Positions 24,524 to 37,536 are shown, counted from the stretch's first letter. The stretch is 64,000 nt of DNA from Toxonevra muliebris (GCA_963691655.1 OY829326.1:57219776-57283775), one strand, 5' to 3'. The notes: a model not told the origin generated them from the letters alone. Translations and numbers: made by a program.

Positions 24524-27500
24524 CTAATCGACAATTATGTCTTTGCGCGCTTTAAAATTACGCCATGACCCGTTCGTACACACTCCAGCTCCACGCCACC
24601 AATCATTCACATCTGGATACCAACGTGGTTTCCGTAATGATTCCTCATCATGAAGTGCTGCACAGACGCGACACCAATAATATGTATTTATAAATTCACC
24701 GGTACCCTTCCATTTGAAATATGAATTATACAATTCATCATCTTTATCCAATATCGTCAGATATTCAGCCAATTCTTTGGCCGAGGCAAATTCATCAACA
24801 TGTATGTATGAACGATGTGGGGCACTCACTTCATAGTCTTCAGGGCGTGCACCCATCACAATCGGCAGAATATTACGATTTAATGCATTCACAAAGAATT
24901 TCTCAGTGATATAGTCTTTACAGTTAGAGTTCTCGAAAGCGAGGTAAAATTTGTACTCATGATCGAGTATATCGAAACATTTATCAGCAGTGGAGCGTGA
25001 ACACTTATAATTGCCACAAGCGCCATAGATGTCAACCTGGTAAATAAAGGGAAGATATTATCGAAGTTATTAAGGGTTTCCGATTTATGCAGGTTATGTT
25101 TACTGAGTACGGAATTCGCTAAAAATTTCTAATGCTTATCTCAAACTTTCAACAAGTTTTGTGTAATAATGAAGCTTTCTTAAATAGTATTTTATAGATT
25201 CGAATAGCCGCATTTTTTTACTCATTTAATCTATGGCAGCACAAGTATCGTTGTAATTTACATGCAAAACAAAAACAACATTTGCACTTAAAGCAATAGT
25301 TTTGTAAGTTTTCCCACACAGTCACAGGGTAAAGATTTGAAGAGCACAGTGCAACAAAAATATCTGCGGCTATCAAGGCTAATATTTTTAAGTTAATTTA
25401 AATGATGATTCAAAAGGTGTATCACGTCATGTTTTCTAGATATCCTCACCAAAAAGTGCGAAAAATGTCGTTTTTGATAAAAAAAAAAATAACTATAAAA
25501 TCTGTAACAGATTTTCTCATCATTTATTCATAATTTGTAATAAATTAATATTGTATGTATTTGTTTTTGCTTTAGGAATGTTTCAATCCAATTTCTACTT
25601 TTTGAAATATCGCTAATTAATATTAACCCTGATGCCTATACCCAATGTTCTATATGCAGTACATTTCAGAAATGTTTAATTTTGATTGAATATAAATATT
25701 TTCAAAATCAAACATGTCTAAAATATACTACATATAGGATATTGGGCTTATCTGTGTTAATAAATCCCCATACTGCACGCTGAAGGTGAACTACAAGTAT
25801 TTTCTCTCTTAAAATTAAAGTATATCTCAGCAAAACTATAACTGTGTTTCACCATGACGTCTAGTATCTGGTAGTCTTCCAAGTATCTTTTCCGACTTTG
25901 TATAAGCGCTGGACATTGTCCTAAGATGTGTTTTAAGTTTCGATATCCTCCTCCCAAAATCTACACGACTCATTTGTGCATATTCATATTCTCAGTTTTT
26001 TCAGGTAATAATTCTACTTGCAGTGCCCTGTTCAAATACCTGTTATAATTCTCGGATTCTATTTTGATAATTTTATACAATCATTAAATCTTTTTAGTTT
26101 ATGCGTTTCTAAAAGAGTTTTTGATTGCTCCATTCCTGGTAGATCATTCCAGTATGATGCTCGTAATTGTTCTTCTTACTTTAACAGCATGGTTACATAC
26201 CTTTTTCCAATCTCACATATCATTTGGGTTTTAAAAATAGGGCCTCTTTTTTTCTGCTAATTCTGTTTGCCTTCTCATTTCATTCTATTCCTACATAGTC
26301 TGGAGCCCAAAGTATCCAAACCTTGTTCTGCAAGCTAAATGTATTAAGTTTCTCTAGACGATCCCTAAACAGGCTAGAATTTACCTGGTAGGATTCGAGT
26401 ATCCTGATAGCCGCTTTCGGCGCAATGCTTTAGTTCCGATAAATCCGCTTCAGGTTGAAGTAAACACAACTGTCTATGGAGTATATTTCCTCCTGAAAGA
26501 TGCTGGTGCATTTACCCATGGGTTCGAAATATTTTTTATTTGGTCCATGTACCCCACTCCTGCTCCTTTGTCAGTAAGCGACCCGTCTGTATACCATATT
26601 ATCAATTGTTGGTTTATATTATAGGTTGCAAGTATTTCTTCTCTTCTCCTAGTTTTGTTTTAAACTTTTTAGTGAAGCTAAACAACGGTATCATGGTGTC
26701 TCTCGATATAGGTAATGTCAGGAAATTGCTTAGTAAGAATATCAATTTTCTTCCGATTCAGGCAATATCGATATCTTCTCCAGAAATGGATAAATTTTGG
26801 CCTGTTTTTTCAGTTATCACAATGAGTTTTATGCACAAATTTTATTTAGTTGCAAGTGCATAAAAGCTAGCTATCTCTATATATAAACTCACTACCTAAT
26901 CTTTAACTGATAAGAATATCCCAGATTAAGCTAATTTTTATGTACAAACTCAAAAAACTAAACTAGAAAAATGCGTAAATAGTTCAGTACAATTCCCATA
27001 TTTCATATACTTACTTCAATGAATTTTTGTAGTTCATGTGCGAACTGCAAACGTCCATTTCGTGCACCACAATTTGATACAAACCATGCCACTTTCTTGG
27101 TTTTATTTAATGCAAAATTACGATCTTGTTCCATTTGGCGTAAGTCTGTATCGTAATATTCCCATTTCTCATAGGGCGCTACGATATCGCTGTCACGTCT
27201 ATAAAAAGAGCAAAAACAAAAATTAAATGAATCATCAACCATATAATAACTTCTTCCGGAGATACTAGTTCTAAATCATTCAATATATTCACTGTACTCA
27301 CCGATAAGTTGCAGTCCAATTAATCGCATCAGGCACCTTCACATTTTGTGTATGATATGGACATTCGAGATAGTAAAGCATAGTAACCTGTTTCGAGTTT
27401 CGAATGTCTCTACGTATGCCCGTTGGTAAAAAATGATCTTTATAGAGTATCATATCAGCAGTACGGGCTAAGTCTCGATTCGCTGTTATTTCACAGGTAT

Positions 27501-30394
27501 CGACGGGACATTTTGATTTAAGGAAGACTTCGCGGCCTTTAACATTTATATGTAAATAGAAAAACATTAAAATAGTGTGCGATTTGTGACATATTGAAAA
27601 ATATCTTACCTTGTTTAACGTTCCAAGGGCCCAAACCATTGTATAACAATATTGTTTTCAGTTTACCGCTTTCACGTATTTCCTCATAATTATGTGGGAC
27701 AAACATTAGTTGATTTGTAATACGATCACTGTGTGGACTTTGATAGGGGAATAATTTTGCACCTTGGGAATTATGTTTCTTTCCACCTCCTTTACGTTCT
27801 TTCCGCCGCACAACAGCAGCGGGCTTTGGAAAATATTCACCATTTTTAAAGAACCATGATTTTGTTGTTGGTTCGATTATTTGGGAAGCATGTTGTTGTT
27901 GCTGCTGATCAGAGTCTCTGGAATCAATATCATCAGTTTTGCTATTGATATTTGCATTATCTATATTCTCTTGCTGTATGGAATTTGTTGAAATTGTTGT
28001 TGGAAACGAAATGAAACCATTGTCATTATGTTTCTGTTGCTGAATGTGGTGTTTGAGTGATTTTCTTTCTGAACTGGTGTTTTCTTCTTCTGCCTCATTG
28101 ACAAGAATGTCGTCATCGTTTAATTCTTTGGAATTTAGATGTATCTGTGCTTGGTGTTGATGTTGTGATTGTGGTTGCTGTGGAGTTTTGGATTTCCATA
28201 CTTCGCGTTCTCTGCAAAGATGCACATATGTTTTCTTTTTTAATATAAAAAAAAAGTAATTGAATTGAAAACATACAGACATTCACAACATGCAGTGATT
28301 AAGCGGCGAGGCAAACAAAATATGTTTTTTTTTTATTTTAACTATTTCGTTGAATTTGAAACATAAGATCTTTCGTTTCAAGATTTACTATAAACTATTT
28401 TTTTTAAAAGATCTCTGTAGTTTGAGACAAATTAAGAAATAACACGTGACGGACGCTATAAAAAATGGGCATTCATTTCAAATTTAGCCGAGAATAACTT
28501 TTTGAAGTTTTAGCAAATGCAAACGTGAACAGTGTCGCAAGGGTGACCTACGAACACGACTGAAATCAGCAAATTTCAAAGATGAATTTCTCCTAAACTA
28601 GGGCCAATGCATGCAAAAGGCCGATGGATCTTTACTCAGTATATTTATACGAAAGTCACTCCCTAGGTGCCCCGTTTGTCTCTATTTTTGATTACCAATT
28701 TCAAGCGAAGTGTTACTTATTCAGAAAGCCGTGCTATAAAGTCAAAAGCGATAAATAAATACTATAACTTTCTTCAAGCCCGCAGCACCAAAAAAAAAAG
28801 CTATAACTTTACTGGGTACCAGGAGATTCAAGTATAATGGTGAATGAGGTAGCGGACTTTAGTAGGTGAACATATTTTCTCTACCTGAAATAGAAGATAG
28901 AGGAGCCAAACCAACTTTAGCACATACTACGGGTACTTTCAAACTGAAAACAGTGGTGGATATAGCTCGAAGTTATTTTTGACTCTAGAGAGTTTGGGAT
29001 AAAACTATGGATCGGACGGCATTCGCCGCCACTTCTAACCTAACCTATTTTTTATATCTTTTTTATTAAATCGCATCTTCAACTTGAAAAAAGTCCGTTT
29101 GTAATATTTTTAGCTTTTAAAAGAGCATCAAAGCAATGCAAAAAAAATAATTGGGGCACCAAGGTAAAATATTCCTTAGTTACTATTTCCCGTAACATTT
29201 ACCATTTTTTTCGGTGAAATTGTGGAACAGTAAAAATATACTTCATCTAGACATAGCTCAAATTATAAATATAGTCAAGCAGAAAAAAACTGCATACTCA
29301 AAATTTTGAATTGAACCTCTAAATCTGGGCTTAAGGCCAGAAAACCCATTTTTGATAGGTTAAAGCAAATACTTGCCCGTAACTTTATTTTTATTTATCC
29401 GATGAGAAAGTTGATAGTAATCAAAAACTATAAAAAAACCTTTAAATTTTTCAAAATTATGTCTCAGTGCAATTTTAAGGTTTTGTAAGGCTCATGCAAA
29501 GTTTTTTGTAACCTTGCTGGTGATTAAAAAAAATTTTTTTATCACATTTTTTTGCAATTTATATTTCATAAAATGAAAATAAATTAGAATCACATTTTTT
29601 TATGTTGGGTTAAATAAATCCATACATACATGAAACATTGTATTTTTTTGGTAGAAATGTGTGGAGAATCGTTTCGAAAACTGGGAACAATATCGATGCG
29701 TGACGAATTAGCTCAACAACACCTGCAACACTGATCTGAATCATAGAGTACATGAGTATACTAAAAGAGTCAACGTCGACTTTTGTTATATGAAGAAATT
29801 ATTTGTATGGGGTTTGGATACATATAAACAAGTAAAGACGTCGTTATTGACTCTCTCAGGGTCACTTCATGATGTGCTCTTGATATAAATAATGTTCTTA
29901 TTGACGAAAGGAAATTTTTAAATTTAAAATATGTATATGGTATAAAAAGTTATGTGAAAAACTTCAGAGTCTAGAGTCTAGACAAACTAAATTCATTAGC
30001 ACTAATGAGTATCGAACACGATGTTATGAACTCATTTAATTTTAAGGACATTATCAATGTATTTGTTGCAGCAAAATTAGGAAAAATGCATGTAAAACTT
30101 TATGGAATTAAAAGTTAATAAATGCAATTTTTATGTTTTTTTTTTCCTAAATGCTTTTCTCGAGGCTCCTTAAGCTTGTGGTCTATAGCAAACGCTACTT
30201 CAACCACATTGTTATTTTGTTCCAGTAATATCAACTTTTACTCTATGTAATTATTATTTTAACCGTAACTGTAACACAATAAAATTTGAAAATTAATTTT
30301 TAACTTACCTTAAATTGAATCCAAATATCAATACAAGCGCACATATTAATGTGAAATAAAAATATTTCTTAAGCGATATTTTTGGACGTCGCAT
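24524..30394 (-). CDS. FucTA: alpha1,3-fucosyltransferase, GT10 family, FucTA type
   Basis: Five minus-strand exons: 30309-30394, 27610-28211, 27302-27536, 27015-27198 and 24524-25036. They join in phase to 539 residues. The enzyme would transfer fucose from GDP-fucose to the inner N-acetylglucosamine of N-glycans in the Golgi; in Drosophila FucTA makes the core alpha1,3 HRP epitope of neurons. It is a type II membrane protein: short basic tail MRRPKISLKKY, one membrane segment at about residues 11-28, then a long low-complexity stem rich in Q, N and acidic residues (exon 2). The catalytic part carries the GT10 motif FENSNCKDYITEKFFVNAL and ends with a CRVC pair. Exon 2 joins the next via GPWNVKQG/REVF. 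Introns 1 (2.1 kb) and 4 (2.0 kb) hold LINE debris. The stem is longer than I recall for Drosophila. Confidence 0.94.
25760..26620 (-). pseudogene. decayed LINE RNase H domain in FucTA intron 4
   Basis: Reading the minus strand, IIWYTDGSLTDKGAGVGY (about 26600-26550) contains the RNase H TDGS motif. Further on come VGIE, a stop, then NEKANRISRKRG (near 26290), the equivalent of GIEGNEKADELARKG. Last comes NLKHILGQCPALIQSRKRYL (near 25935-25870), the usual end of I/Loa-type LINE ORF2. Stops and frameshifts break the frame. It is in the same orientation as FucTA. Confidence 0.85.
28212..30308 (-). other. FucTA intron 1
   Basis: A 2.1-kb intron directly after the membrane-anchor exon, with donor GTAAGTTA and acceptor TTTGCAG. 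It contains a LINE RNase H piece in antisense at about 28800-28990. The rest is AT-rich without recognisable content. Confidence 0.85.
28800..28990 (+). pseudogene. LINE RNase H fragment in FucTA intron 1
   Basis: The plus strand from 28810 reads YWVPGDSSIMVNEVADF, matching the RNase H block WVPGHSxIxGNExAD of non-LTR retrotransposons, with a stop soon after. It is antisense to FucTA, opposite in orientation to the intron 4 piece. Confidence 0.8.
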
Positions 30395-31289
30395 ATTTTG
30401 ATGATGTGTAGTGGGGTCAGTCGATCAGTCAGTCAATCTCAGTCAGTACACATTTAGTACTTCATCCAATCTCTTTACTGCGAATGAAGAATACGAAAAA
30501 AATTATTCTTCCACAAACTTGTATTGAAAAAAATATAGATAAAAAAAAAAATATGAAAATGTGTTTATTAGTTGGTACTCTGCACACAATAGCGGATCCA
30601 ACAGGGAGAGTTGTGGGGTTAAGCCCCGGCTCCCTCCCTCCCTTACCGATGAAAATCTTATACATTTTGATCGTTGGTCATGAATAAAATTATGATTTTA
30701 AGCGAAAAAATTCAAACCCCTCTTTAGGAAATCTCTGGATCCGCCAGTGTCTGGATATATATATGTTTCATATATTTACTTTGTATTACAAATAAGTAAT
30801 TGTTATATAAATATATATATTCATACGTATATTGGAAATATTCAACAACATTTCATGCAGAAAATATATTTGTAAAATCGGTTATTTGAATGTTGTATGA
30901 TTTTAATCAAACATGCTGCATATATTTAATGAAAAAAAATAATTAAAAATAAATATACACACATTTATATAAATATTTTATACAATGAGTTTTTAATAGC
31001 CACGTTTTAACGTTTTTTAACTGTTTGTCACAAGTAACTTTATTTATTTACGTTTCCATATATGGGGATATGCACAATATGTCCAAAAATTATTCATACG
31101 CCAGCGAATTTTATAAAATAATGCGTAAAAACAGGTCGTAAACAGGTCGTTTTTAACAATCCCGAAAATTGGTATATAATTCTACATTTACATTTTATGC
31201 CTTCTACAGTTTTTTTTTTATTATTTTCGGAGCGAAATTCTTAACTCTTGGATTAGGTTTCGAAACATTCGTACTAACAATATAACTAT

Positions 31290-31757
31290 ATTACAATTGT
31301 AGCATAACAGCCCATGGAGGGTCTATGCCGAGCTTTTCGCATCCATTCATGTTGTGTGAGTTAAATTTGTACACGAATGAGCGGCAAAATGAAGAGCTTT
31401 TCTTATGCCTTAAAGACAATTGCGTCGGACGACGGAAAACTATCCAACTATTTGACGGATACCCGCTATCAAAATTAAAACATACTGAATAGCATGAAAT
31501 AGCACAGAATTGCGTCGGGAGTGGGTTTCTTACCATCGGGTTTTCTTCGCCGTGGACTTATTTTGAATTTTCTCCATCTGAGCAAAGACATAAGGTTGCA
31601 TATCTGATCAGTTTACCCTTGAAGGTTTGTCATTGCCGACCAAGAGGTGGTGTCATATAGAAGTATTCTTAGTTTTGATTATTGAGCGAGCTGAGATTCG
31701 AGCCCGGGCACCTCAGCGTAGTACTTCAACACACTAACCACTAGGCAACGACAATCA
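31290..31757 (-). mobile_element. tRNA-derived SINE (left end at 31757, right end uncertain)
   Basis: On the minus strand TTGCCTAGTGG (near 31748-31738) fits an RNA polymerase III A box, and GGGCTCGAATCTC (31704-31692) fits a B box about 35 bp on. This is the spacing of a tRNA gene. The flanks do not pair as an acceptor stem, so it is a tRNA-derived SINE head rather than a tRNA. The body continues to about 31290, but no poly-A tail or target duplication was located. No second copy was seen in the window. Confidence 0.65.
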
Positions 31758-32781
31758 CATATATACAAATATAATTATACGGCTTGACCATGCAAACGTA
31801 ACGTGGGTCTTGTAACGCTGCCTACCATTACGTGTCAATTCGGTGATGTTGGCAGTGAGCGTGATTACCGAAATCGTAACGCAACGCAGAGTTCTATCTT
31901 CAATAGATTTTTACGTTGCGCTATGTTACTTTTAAGTAATCAAACCTTTAGAAATTAAATTCCTAGATTTTTATTTTAAGCATCCAATCGAACTTATTAC
32001 AGCTTAATAAAATTTCATTAACGAATTTTAAGATTTAATTTTACATTATTGTCACACGAATCTGCAATAAAATCTCAGGTAAAGTGACTCATATGACCGT
32101 CAGGTTATGTCCAATATATGGGACACCGTTACTGTGTGTATCACGATTTTCGCCACATGCTCTTGGGCAAATGTCTGAAAGGGTTAAATTAACATAGCGA
32201 TATGCACTTACTACGAATATGCAAAAGAATAATATTTTCGAATCAGTATATGAATATGTGTAAATTAAGGTGTTGATGATAGTTCAGTACACAATTTGTC
32301 TCGTTTACTTAGTTTATCAATGGGATTTCCTAATTATAACCAACTTTAATCTTTCACGTAAGTTTTGTTTTTATTCTAGAGTTTAAAATATTTTTCTCCA
32401 CACTATGTTGTTCAAACACGAAAAACACTATAACGACTGGTGAATTGGCGGTGACTGCTTACGTTGTGCAATAACGATTGAACCATTAAACACAATATGT
32501 GTTAATGTATATTTGTAGATAAACGATTTTATATGTGTTGACATGTATATATTTTATTTTCGGCAAACTTTGTATAATGAAAACACATTTATTATTGTTG
32601 TACCCTACTCTAAAGAGGTGAGACAGTATTATTGCAACTATCATACATTCATATAATGTAAGATATTGTGTTAGCTAACGTTTATTTATTTGATTCGTGC
32701 AGCCTGTTAAAACAGCAAGAATTTATTCTTTAGTAAATACACATGAAAATTACTAATATCTTCTTGAAATACTTCTCTTAA

Positions 32782-32886
32782 CCCAGTAATGCTGAGCCGT
32801 TCCCGAGCCAGGTTCAAAAACAATTTTTTCTCAAGTTACTTTCTTGATCTATCTTACTTTCTTGGTTCCCGCTCGTCCTTAATGGG
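32782..32886. mobile_element. 105-bp TTAA-flanked MITE (piggyBac-like)
   Basis: Both edges carry TTAA (32778-32781, 32887-32890). The ends are CCCAGTAATG... and ...CCTTAATGGG, an imperfect terminal inverted repeat. TTAA targets with CCC termini are the piggyBac hallmark. A similar sequence in reverse orientation is at 60935-61020, sharing GACGAGCGGGAA and TTTTTGAACCTG blocks. Confidence 0.6.
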
Positions 32887-35800
32887 TTAACTACTGCACT
32901 ACGGTAAAATCTTATGTAGAATATATTTTTGGAATATGTTAACCCATTATTTATGAGTCTGTTTTGCCCTTTTCTTGAAAAATGTACTTTTTACCCCATT
33001 AAGAAGGCCCCCAAAGGAGCAAAAAAAAAATGTTTCTCATAAAATTCTACTATAAGCTCGCATAAAATTTAAGAAATTTTTTTTTTTTTTTTTTGGTTTT
33101 TCAGTTCGCTTGTGTCCTTTTTTCTTGTGGTAATTCTAAAGCCAAGTTTACACGTTACTGATGTCTAGTAAAGTATAGTAAAATTTTATAAGCAACATTT
33201 CTCTAGAACGTATTAACTTTCTGTGGACCTTCGTAGTGGGATAAAAGAGCGATTTCTCTTGAAAAGGCCCAAGAACTCTCATAAGCGACAGAGATAATAC
33301 ATTAACACAAAAATATGTTTTACGAAAGTTTTTACGGTAAAAAACTGAGCACGTAAACATTCTCTGATGCAAAAATAACAAAGATATCTTATGATTTATT
33401 ATACATGCATGTTCAGAAACGGTCAGACTTTATATATACTTTGATTCCGATCACATTTTTCGTGTCACATATCGTAGCAAATACAAGTTTGATTATAATA
33501 ATCTAAATCGTTTAGATCGAATGCAATTCCTTACTTAGTAGTATTAAAATGCCAGTGATCAAGGCAGATTTATATTTTTATTTGTAAAACGTTAGACACC
33601 TCTTGCCGCACATCGTTTATTTATCTTTAAGCTGGTTATACAATTGCAATTCCACATATGTATGCAAGTAAATTGTAGAAAATATATATTTATAACTATA
33701 AATAAAAGAAAATATTATTGACAAATATTACATTGTAGGCGAGTTTTCAACTTTCAAAATAACAGAGTTGTGACTACCACCATCGCACACTGGAGTATTG
33801 AACTCAATTTTCTGGCCAAAATTCAAAAAATGGATTTTGATGTACATAGAACTTTTGGGTATCGAATAAAAGATGATAAAATTCTGCTTCAAAGTTGCAG
33901 TATTTCTGTTCTTGGTTGCGTGCAATGGCCAAACGAATTTTTTCAGTGGTTTAAAGAGCAATTTTAGAAAAACAGACCTTTTTGAATATTTTTTTTATGA
34001 TGGAACCTTTAACTTCAGGTATTTTAAATACTAATGGTGTAACATTTTTTGGAATTCAAATCTTTGAATTATTTTTAAGATTTATTTTAAAATACGTATG
34101 GTGTATATATGGTTTCTTTCGTGAGCCCTCGTTATATTATCTACCCTTGAAATAGACTATCTTAAATTGGTTTGCAAAATTTTGAAGTGCCTTTTTGCCC
34201 CTCCGGAAAATAACCAAGTTTTTCAAAGTGAATTCCAGTTTTGACTTCCAATTTGACCATATTATGTTATTATTGCATCGTTTTTTATCTTTTGCTTTTG
34301 ACTTTATTGTTTTACTCTACAATAGATGTTCTCATATCTATTATAAATGTTTTATATTCCAATATAAATAAGAAGGCTTAGTTTCATTTAAGCCCCACAA
34401 CGTCCCCCTTACATACGGCTTTGGTACAAACCATCTTTGTACATAGAACAATTTTTAATTCATCATCTTTCTGGTTGCCGTTATTTACATATATATCAAA
34501 TTGGAAAGTTAAGGGGTTAGGTCCAGTTACAATCGTGAAAAAATTAGTAATTTAAATAATTTTTTTTGTCATTAATTACATTTATTTCCGAAAACTATCA
34601 ATACAGAGTCATACTATTATAAAAAAAATTAATTGTTGAAAAACAGTGCACTATGGGGCCAAATCCGTTTTTAGCTGGCAAAAATTCTGAAATTTGGCTC
34701 GTCTGCTCATGGGGTATTAGAAATTACTACGTGAAAAATTATAACTATCGAGCTATTACCACTCAAAAAGCTGCAAAAGTCTTATTTATACCTTATTTTA
34801 AAGTAGATGGCTTACTGAGTATGATACTTTTTATTTTTACCTGGAGCAAATCCCATCTATTAAAAAAAAAAATGCTTGAATAAAGTTATTACTTTTTCAT
34901 CGCATTTTTAGGTATAAGAAAATGATAAATTAATTTTTTTTTGTCATATTCATTAATAGTGTAAAGTTTTTTCTTTAATATGAGGCCAAAAATAAAGTTC
35001 TAGTTTTAATATCCGCTAAGCTATTACACTTTGTATATAACTCTTTTTCTTTAATGTTAGTAGCAACTTTTGATGCTCTCACGGCCAGATCCTTGGCTTA
35101 ATTAGGATATCCTGGGTATGGAATATGATGAAGGATCTACTTTTGAATTCAAACCGAGATATCCAATTTTTTTAATTTTGGCTAACTACTATAATTTTCC
35201 CATAGTGCAGTGTTCAAACCTTGACTACCCCCTCCAAATTTTCAAATTACACTTCAACGAACAATTTTAGTCAACTTACTTTGTTGTTGTTACGTATTGT
35301 TTTTTATTTTTTGTGAAACGTGTATACTGTTCGCGCTCTGAACTCTAAAGCCGGGTTGTCGCAAAATGAGGATGAACGATATACATCGGTGCATCGAAAA
35401 ACATCGATGTTTTGTATCGATGCATAGGGAGTTTTCGATACAATGTAGGTATAGCTTTGTAAAAGTACTTTTCTGATCACAAGGCAAAATGTGTTTCTCT
35501 TGTAAAACTATCACACCCATAGTAATTGCCTCCTTGAATCAGTCTACCCTGTATATGTTCATAAGTATCTTCTAAAACACTGCCTGAAAGGATTTTCTAT
35601 GCAGAGGAAAATTAGCAAAATAACACAATTTTAGCTATTTTGGATATGCTGATTCCGAATCTGACGGAAAGTGGGGTCAAAAGTAAAAATAAGTTTTTGT
35701 TATTCACCTTTATCACACTTTTGCTGCAAACTAGAGCTGATAGAAAAATTTATTTGCAATTTTATAATTGTTTGACCAAAAAGTTTTTTTAATGTACCCA

Positions 35801-35891
35801 AATGCATAACATAATAGACAATGAAGGCACACCTCTTGGTTTTTAACCATACTTATATGTATATGGAACATTTTCTGTTAATGTGAGGACT

Positions 35892-35908
35892 CCCCCCCCC
35901 CCCCCCCC
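35892..35908. repeat. poly-C homopolymer
   Basis: Seventeen consecutive C residues, out of place in such an AT-rich sequence. Length may be imprecise for sequencing reasons. Confidence 0.85.
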
Positions 35909-36789
35909 ATCCCTGTCCAAAATTGGTTAAGGTATTTTAGGGGCATGTTTGGGCTCAAATGAAAGCTTATTATCTCTTGTTTCGAAGGTGACAAGGCCTT
36001 TTTGGATTTGGCATGATGGCGGACCAATATGCCAGCTGCAAGTCTACCACCTCAGCTTAAAATAATAGTTTTATCAAGCGTACGTTTATCCAAGTCATCA
36101 TAAAAAAACAGATAAAGCCTTTTTTCGTATATTTTTTTCGCTGAATATGAATCTAATATTATTTTTCACGGGAAATGTCACGGAAATGTCCCTTACCTCA
36201 AAAAAGGTCCAAAACCTTGATCCTGGACAAATACACTCGAAGTTACAGGTTTTCTGGGTTCACTCATACTCACAATTATACACACATAAATACCCTTTCC
36301 CATACTAATTGTTTATATGTTCATTTGTACCTATAGTTGACATTAGACGTACAAGAAAGTGGGTTAGACATAAGGGTTAAAAAATGTTAATATGTTTATC
36401 TTTTTGCATTCTTTTATTGCACTTTTTCCTTCTTCGCTTTTGCTCTCAATCATTTAAATCGTAATATAAATATTGTAAAATTTTTAGAGTTGTAAATAAA
36501 AATGTTATTATTCATTACGATGCAATAGCACGTTGAGGACAGTGGCGGATGTACTTGAGGAAAATAAAATAACAGCGGCTCCTCCACCAGAATAGTAAAT
36601 TGATACTAAATTTATTTTGTTTACTTTCAAAAGTATGTGTGCTCCACAACACCCGTTTCGTACGTCTGCTACTTCTTCCAAGATCAGCAGCTGACGCTTA
36701 TTATTAAAATTTATAAAGAAAGTCACTAATAAAAGAAGAATAAAATATAATTCCAAAAGGATTTTTTAGAATTCGATATTAATCGTTGC

Positions 36790-36990
36790 AGAAAACAAAA
36801 GGTGATTTTGGATGGAGCCGTAAGTGGCTCTTTACTACAACATTCCAAAAACTATCCAGAACAGTTCCGCTTTGTTACCCGAATGTGTTCAGAAGTTTTC
36901 GACTGCTTACACAAGCTACTAAAGGATAAGCTCGAAGAATCTTTAAGACAGATTGTCGTCTATTCCTCATTTGGAATAAGTGAAATAACG
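36790..36990 (+). pseudogene. possible PIF/Harbinger transposase N-terminal fragment
   Basis: A short plus-strand frame includes NYPEQFRFVTRMCSEVFDCL followed by HKLLKDKLEESLRQI. It resembles the region ahead of the DDE domain in Harbinger transposases (form: FxxxFRMSxxxFDxLLxxIxxxL). The catalytic part is missing. This is family resemblance judged by eye. Confidence 0.45.
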
Positions 36991-37200
36991 GTCTAATTAT
37001 TTCTCATTAGTTACCTAGCACACGGGGTCAGCAGGCTGTGTCTTTCTCTGTCTTTTAAACTTTCCGTGAAGACTGACAGAGGGATTGTGTTAAAGGCTTG
37101 TCCGATATTTGTTTTCCAGAAATGTATTAAATTATTTCAATATGAAAAATCTATTATCGACTATGTCATTGTAACAAAATTTTTAACACTACCAACAATT

Positions 37201-37396
37201 CTGTGGCAATAAGGAATAACAGCTCAACTCAAAAGTCAACTAAAAACATGTTGCGTATTTTTCATTATAAAACCCAAAATATTGAAAGTTCTTAAATAAC
37301 TGCTAAATTGGAAAAATTTAGGGATTTATAATAAAAAATACGCCGTTGGTTTTTATTAGACTTTTGAGTTTAGCTGTTATTCCTTTTCGCCACAGA
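37201..37396. mobile_element. MITE with ~47-bp terminal inverted repeats, ~205 bp
   Basis: The left arm starts about 37200 with CTGTGGCAATAAGGAATAAC. The right arm (37350-37396) is its inverse, starting CTGTGGCGAAAAGGAATAAC, with about six mismatches in 47 bp. AATT flanks both ends and may be the target duplication. The interior is AT-rich and non-coding. Confidence 0.75.
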
Positions 37397-37536
37397 ATTT
37401 GCCAGCTTTTTGCCGTCGCAACACGAGAAAAGCGAAAGAAATATTTCAACTTCTAACGCGCTGCGCGCTCTTCAATGGCAAGTCGTGTAGTTTTTTCATG
37501 CAAACGCTTTTCGCCCAACAAACAAAACGTACCGTT

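Noticed and set aside
31692..31750. Functional tRNA gene
   Set aside because: A and B boxes are present, but the sequences flanking them do not pair as an acceptor stem and no anticodon arm is convincing. A SINE head fits better.
34653..34883. 76-codon plus-strand frame starting MGPNPFLAGKNSEIWL
   Set aside because: No recognisable family, no supporting context, and codon use like the AT-rich background.
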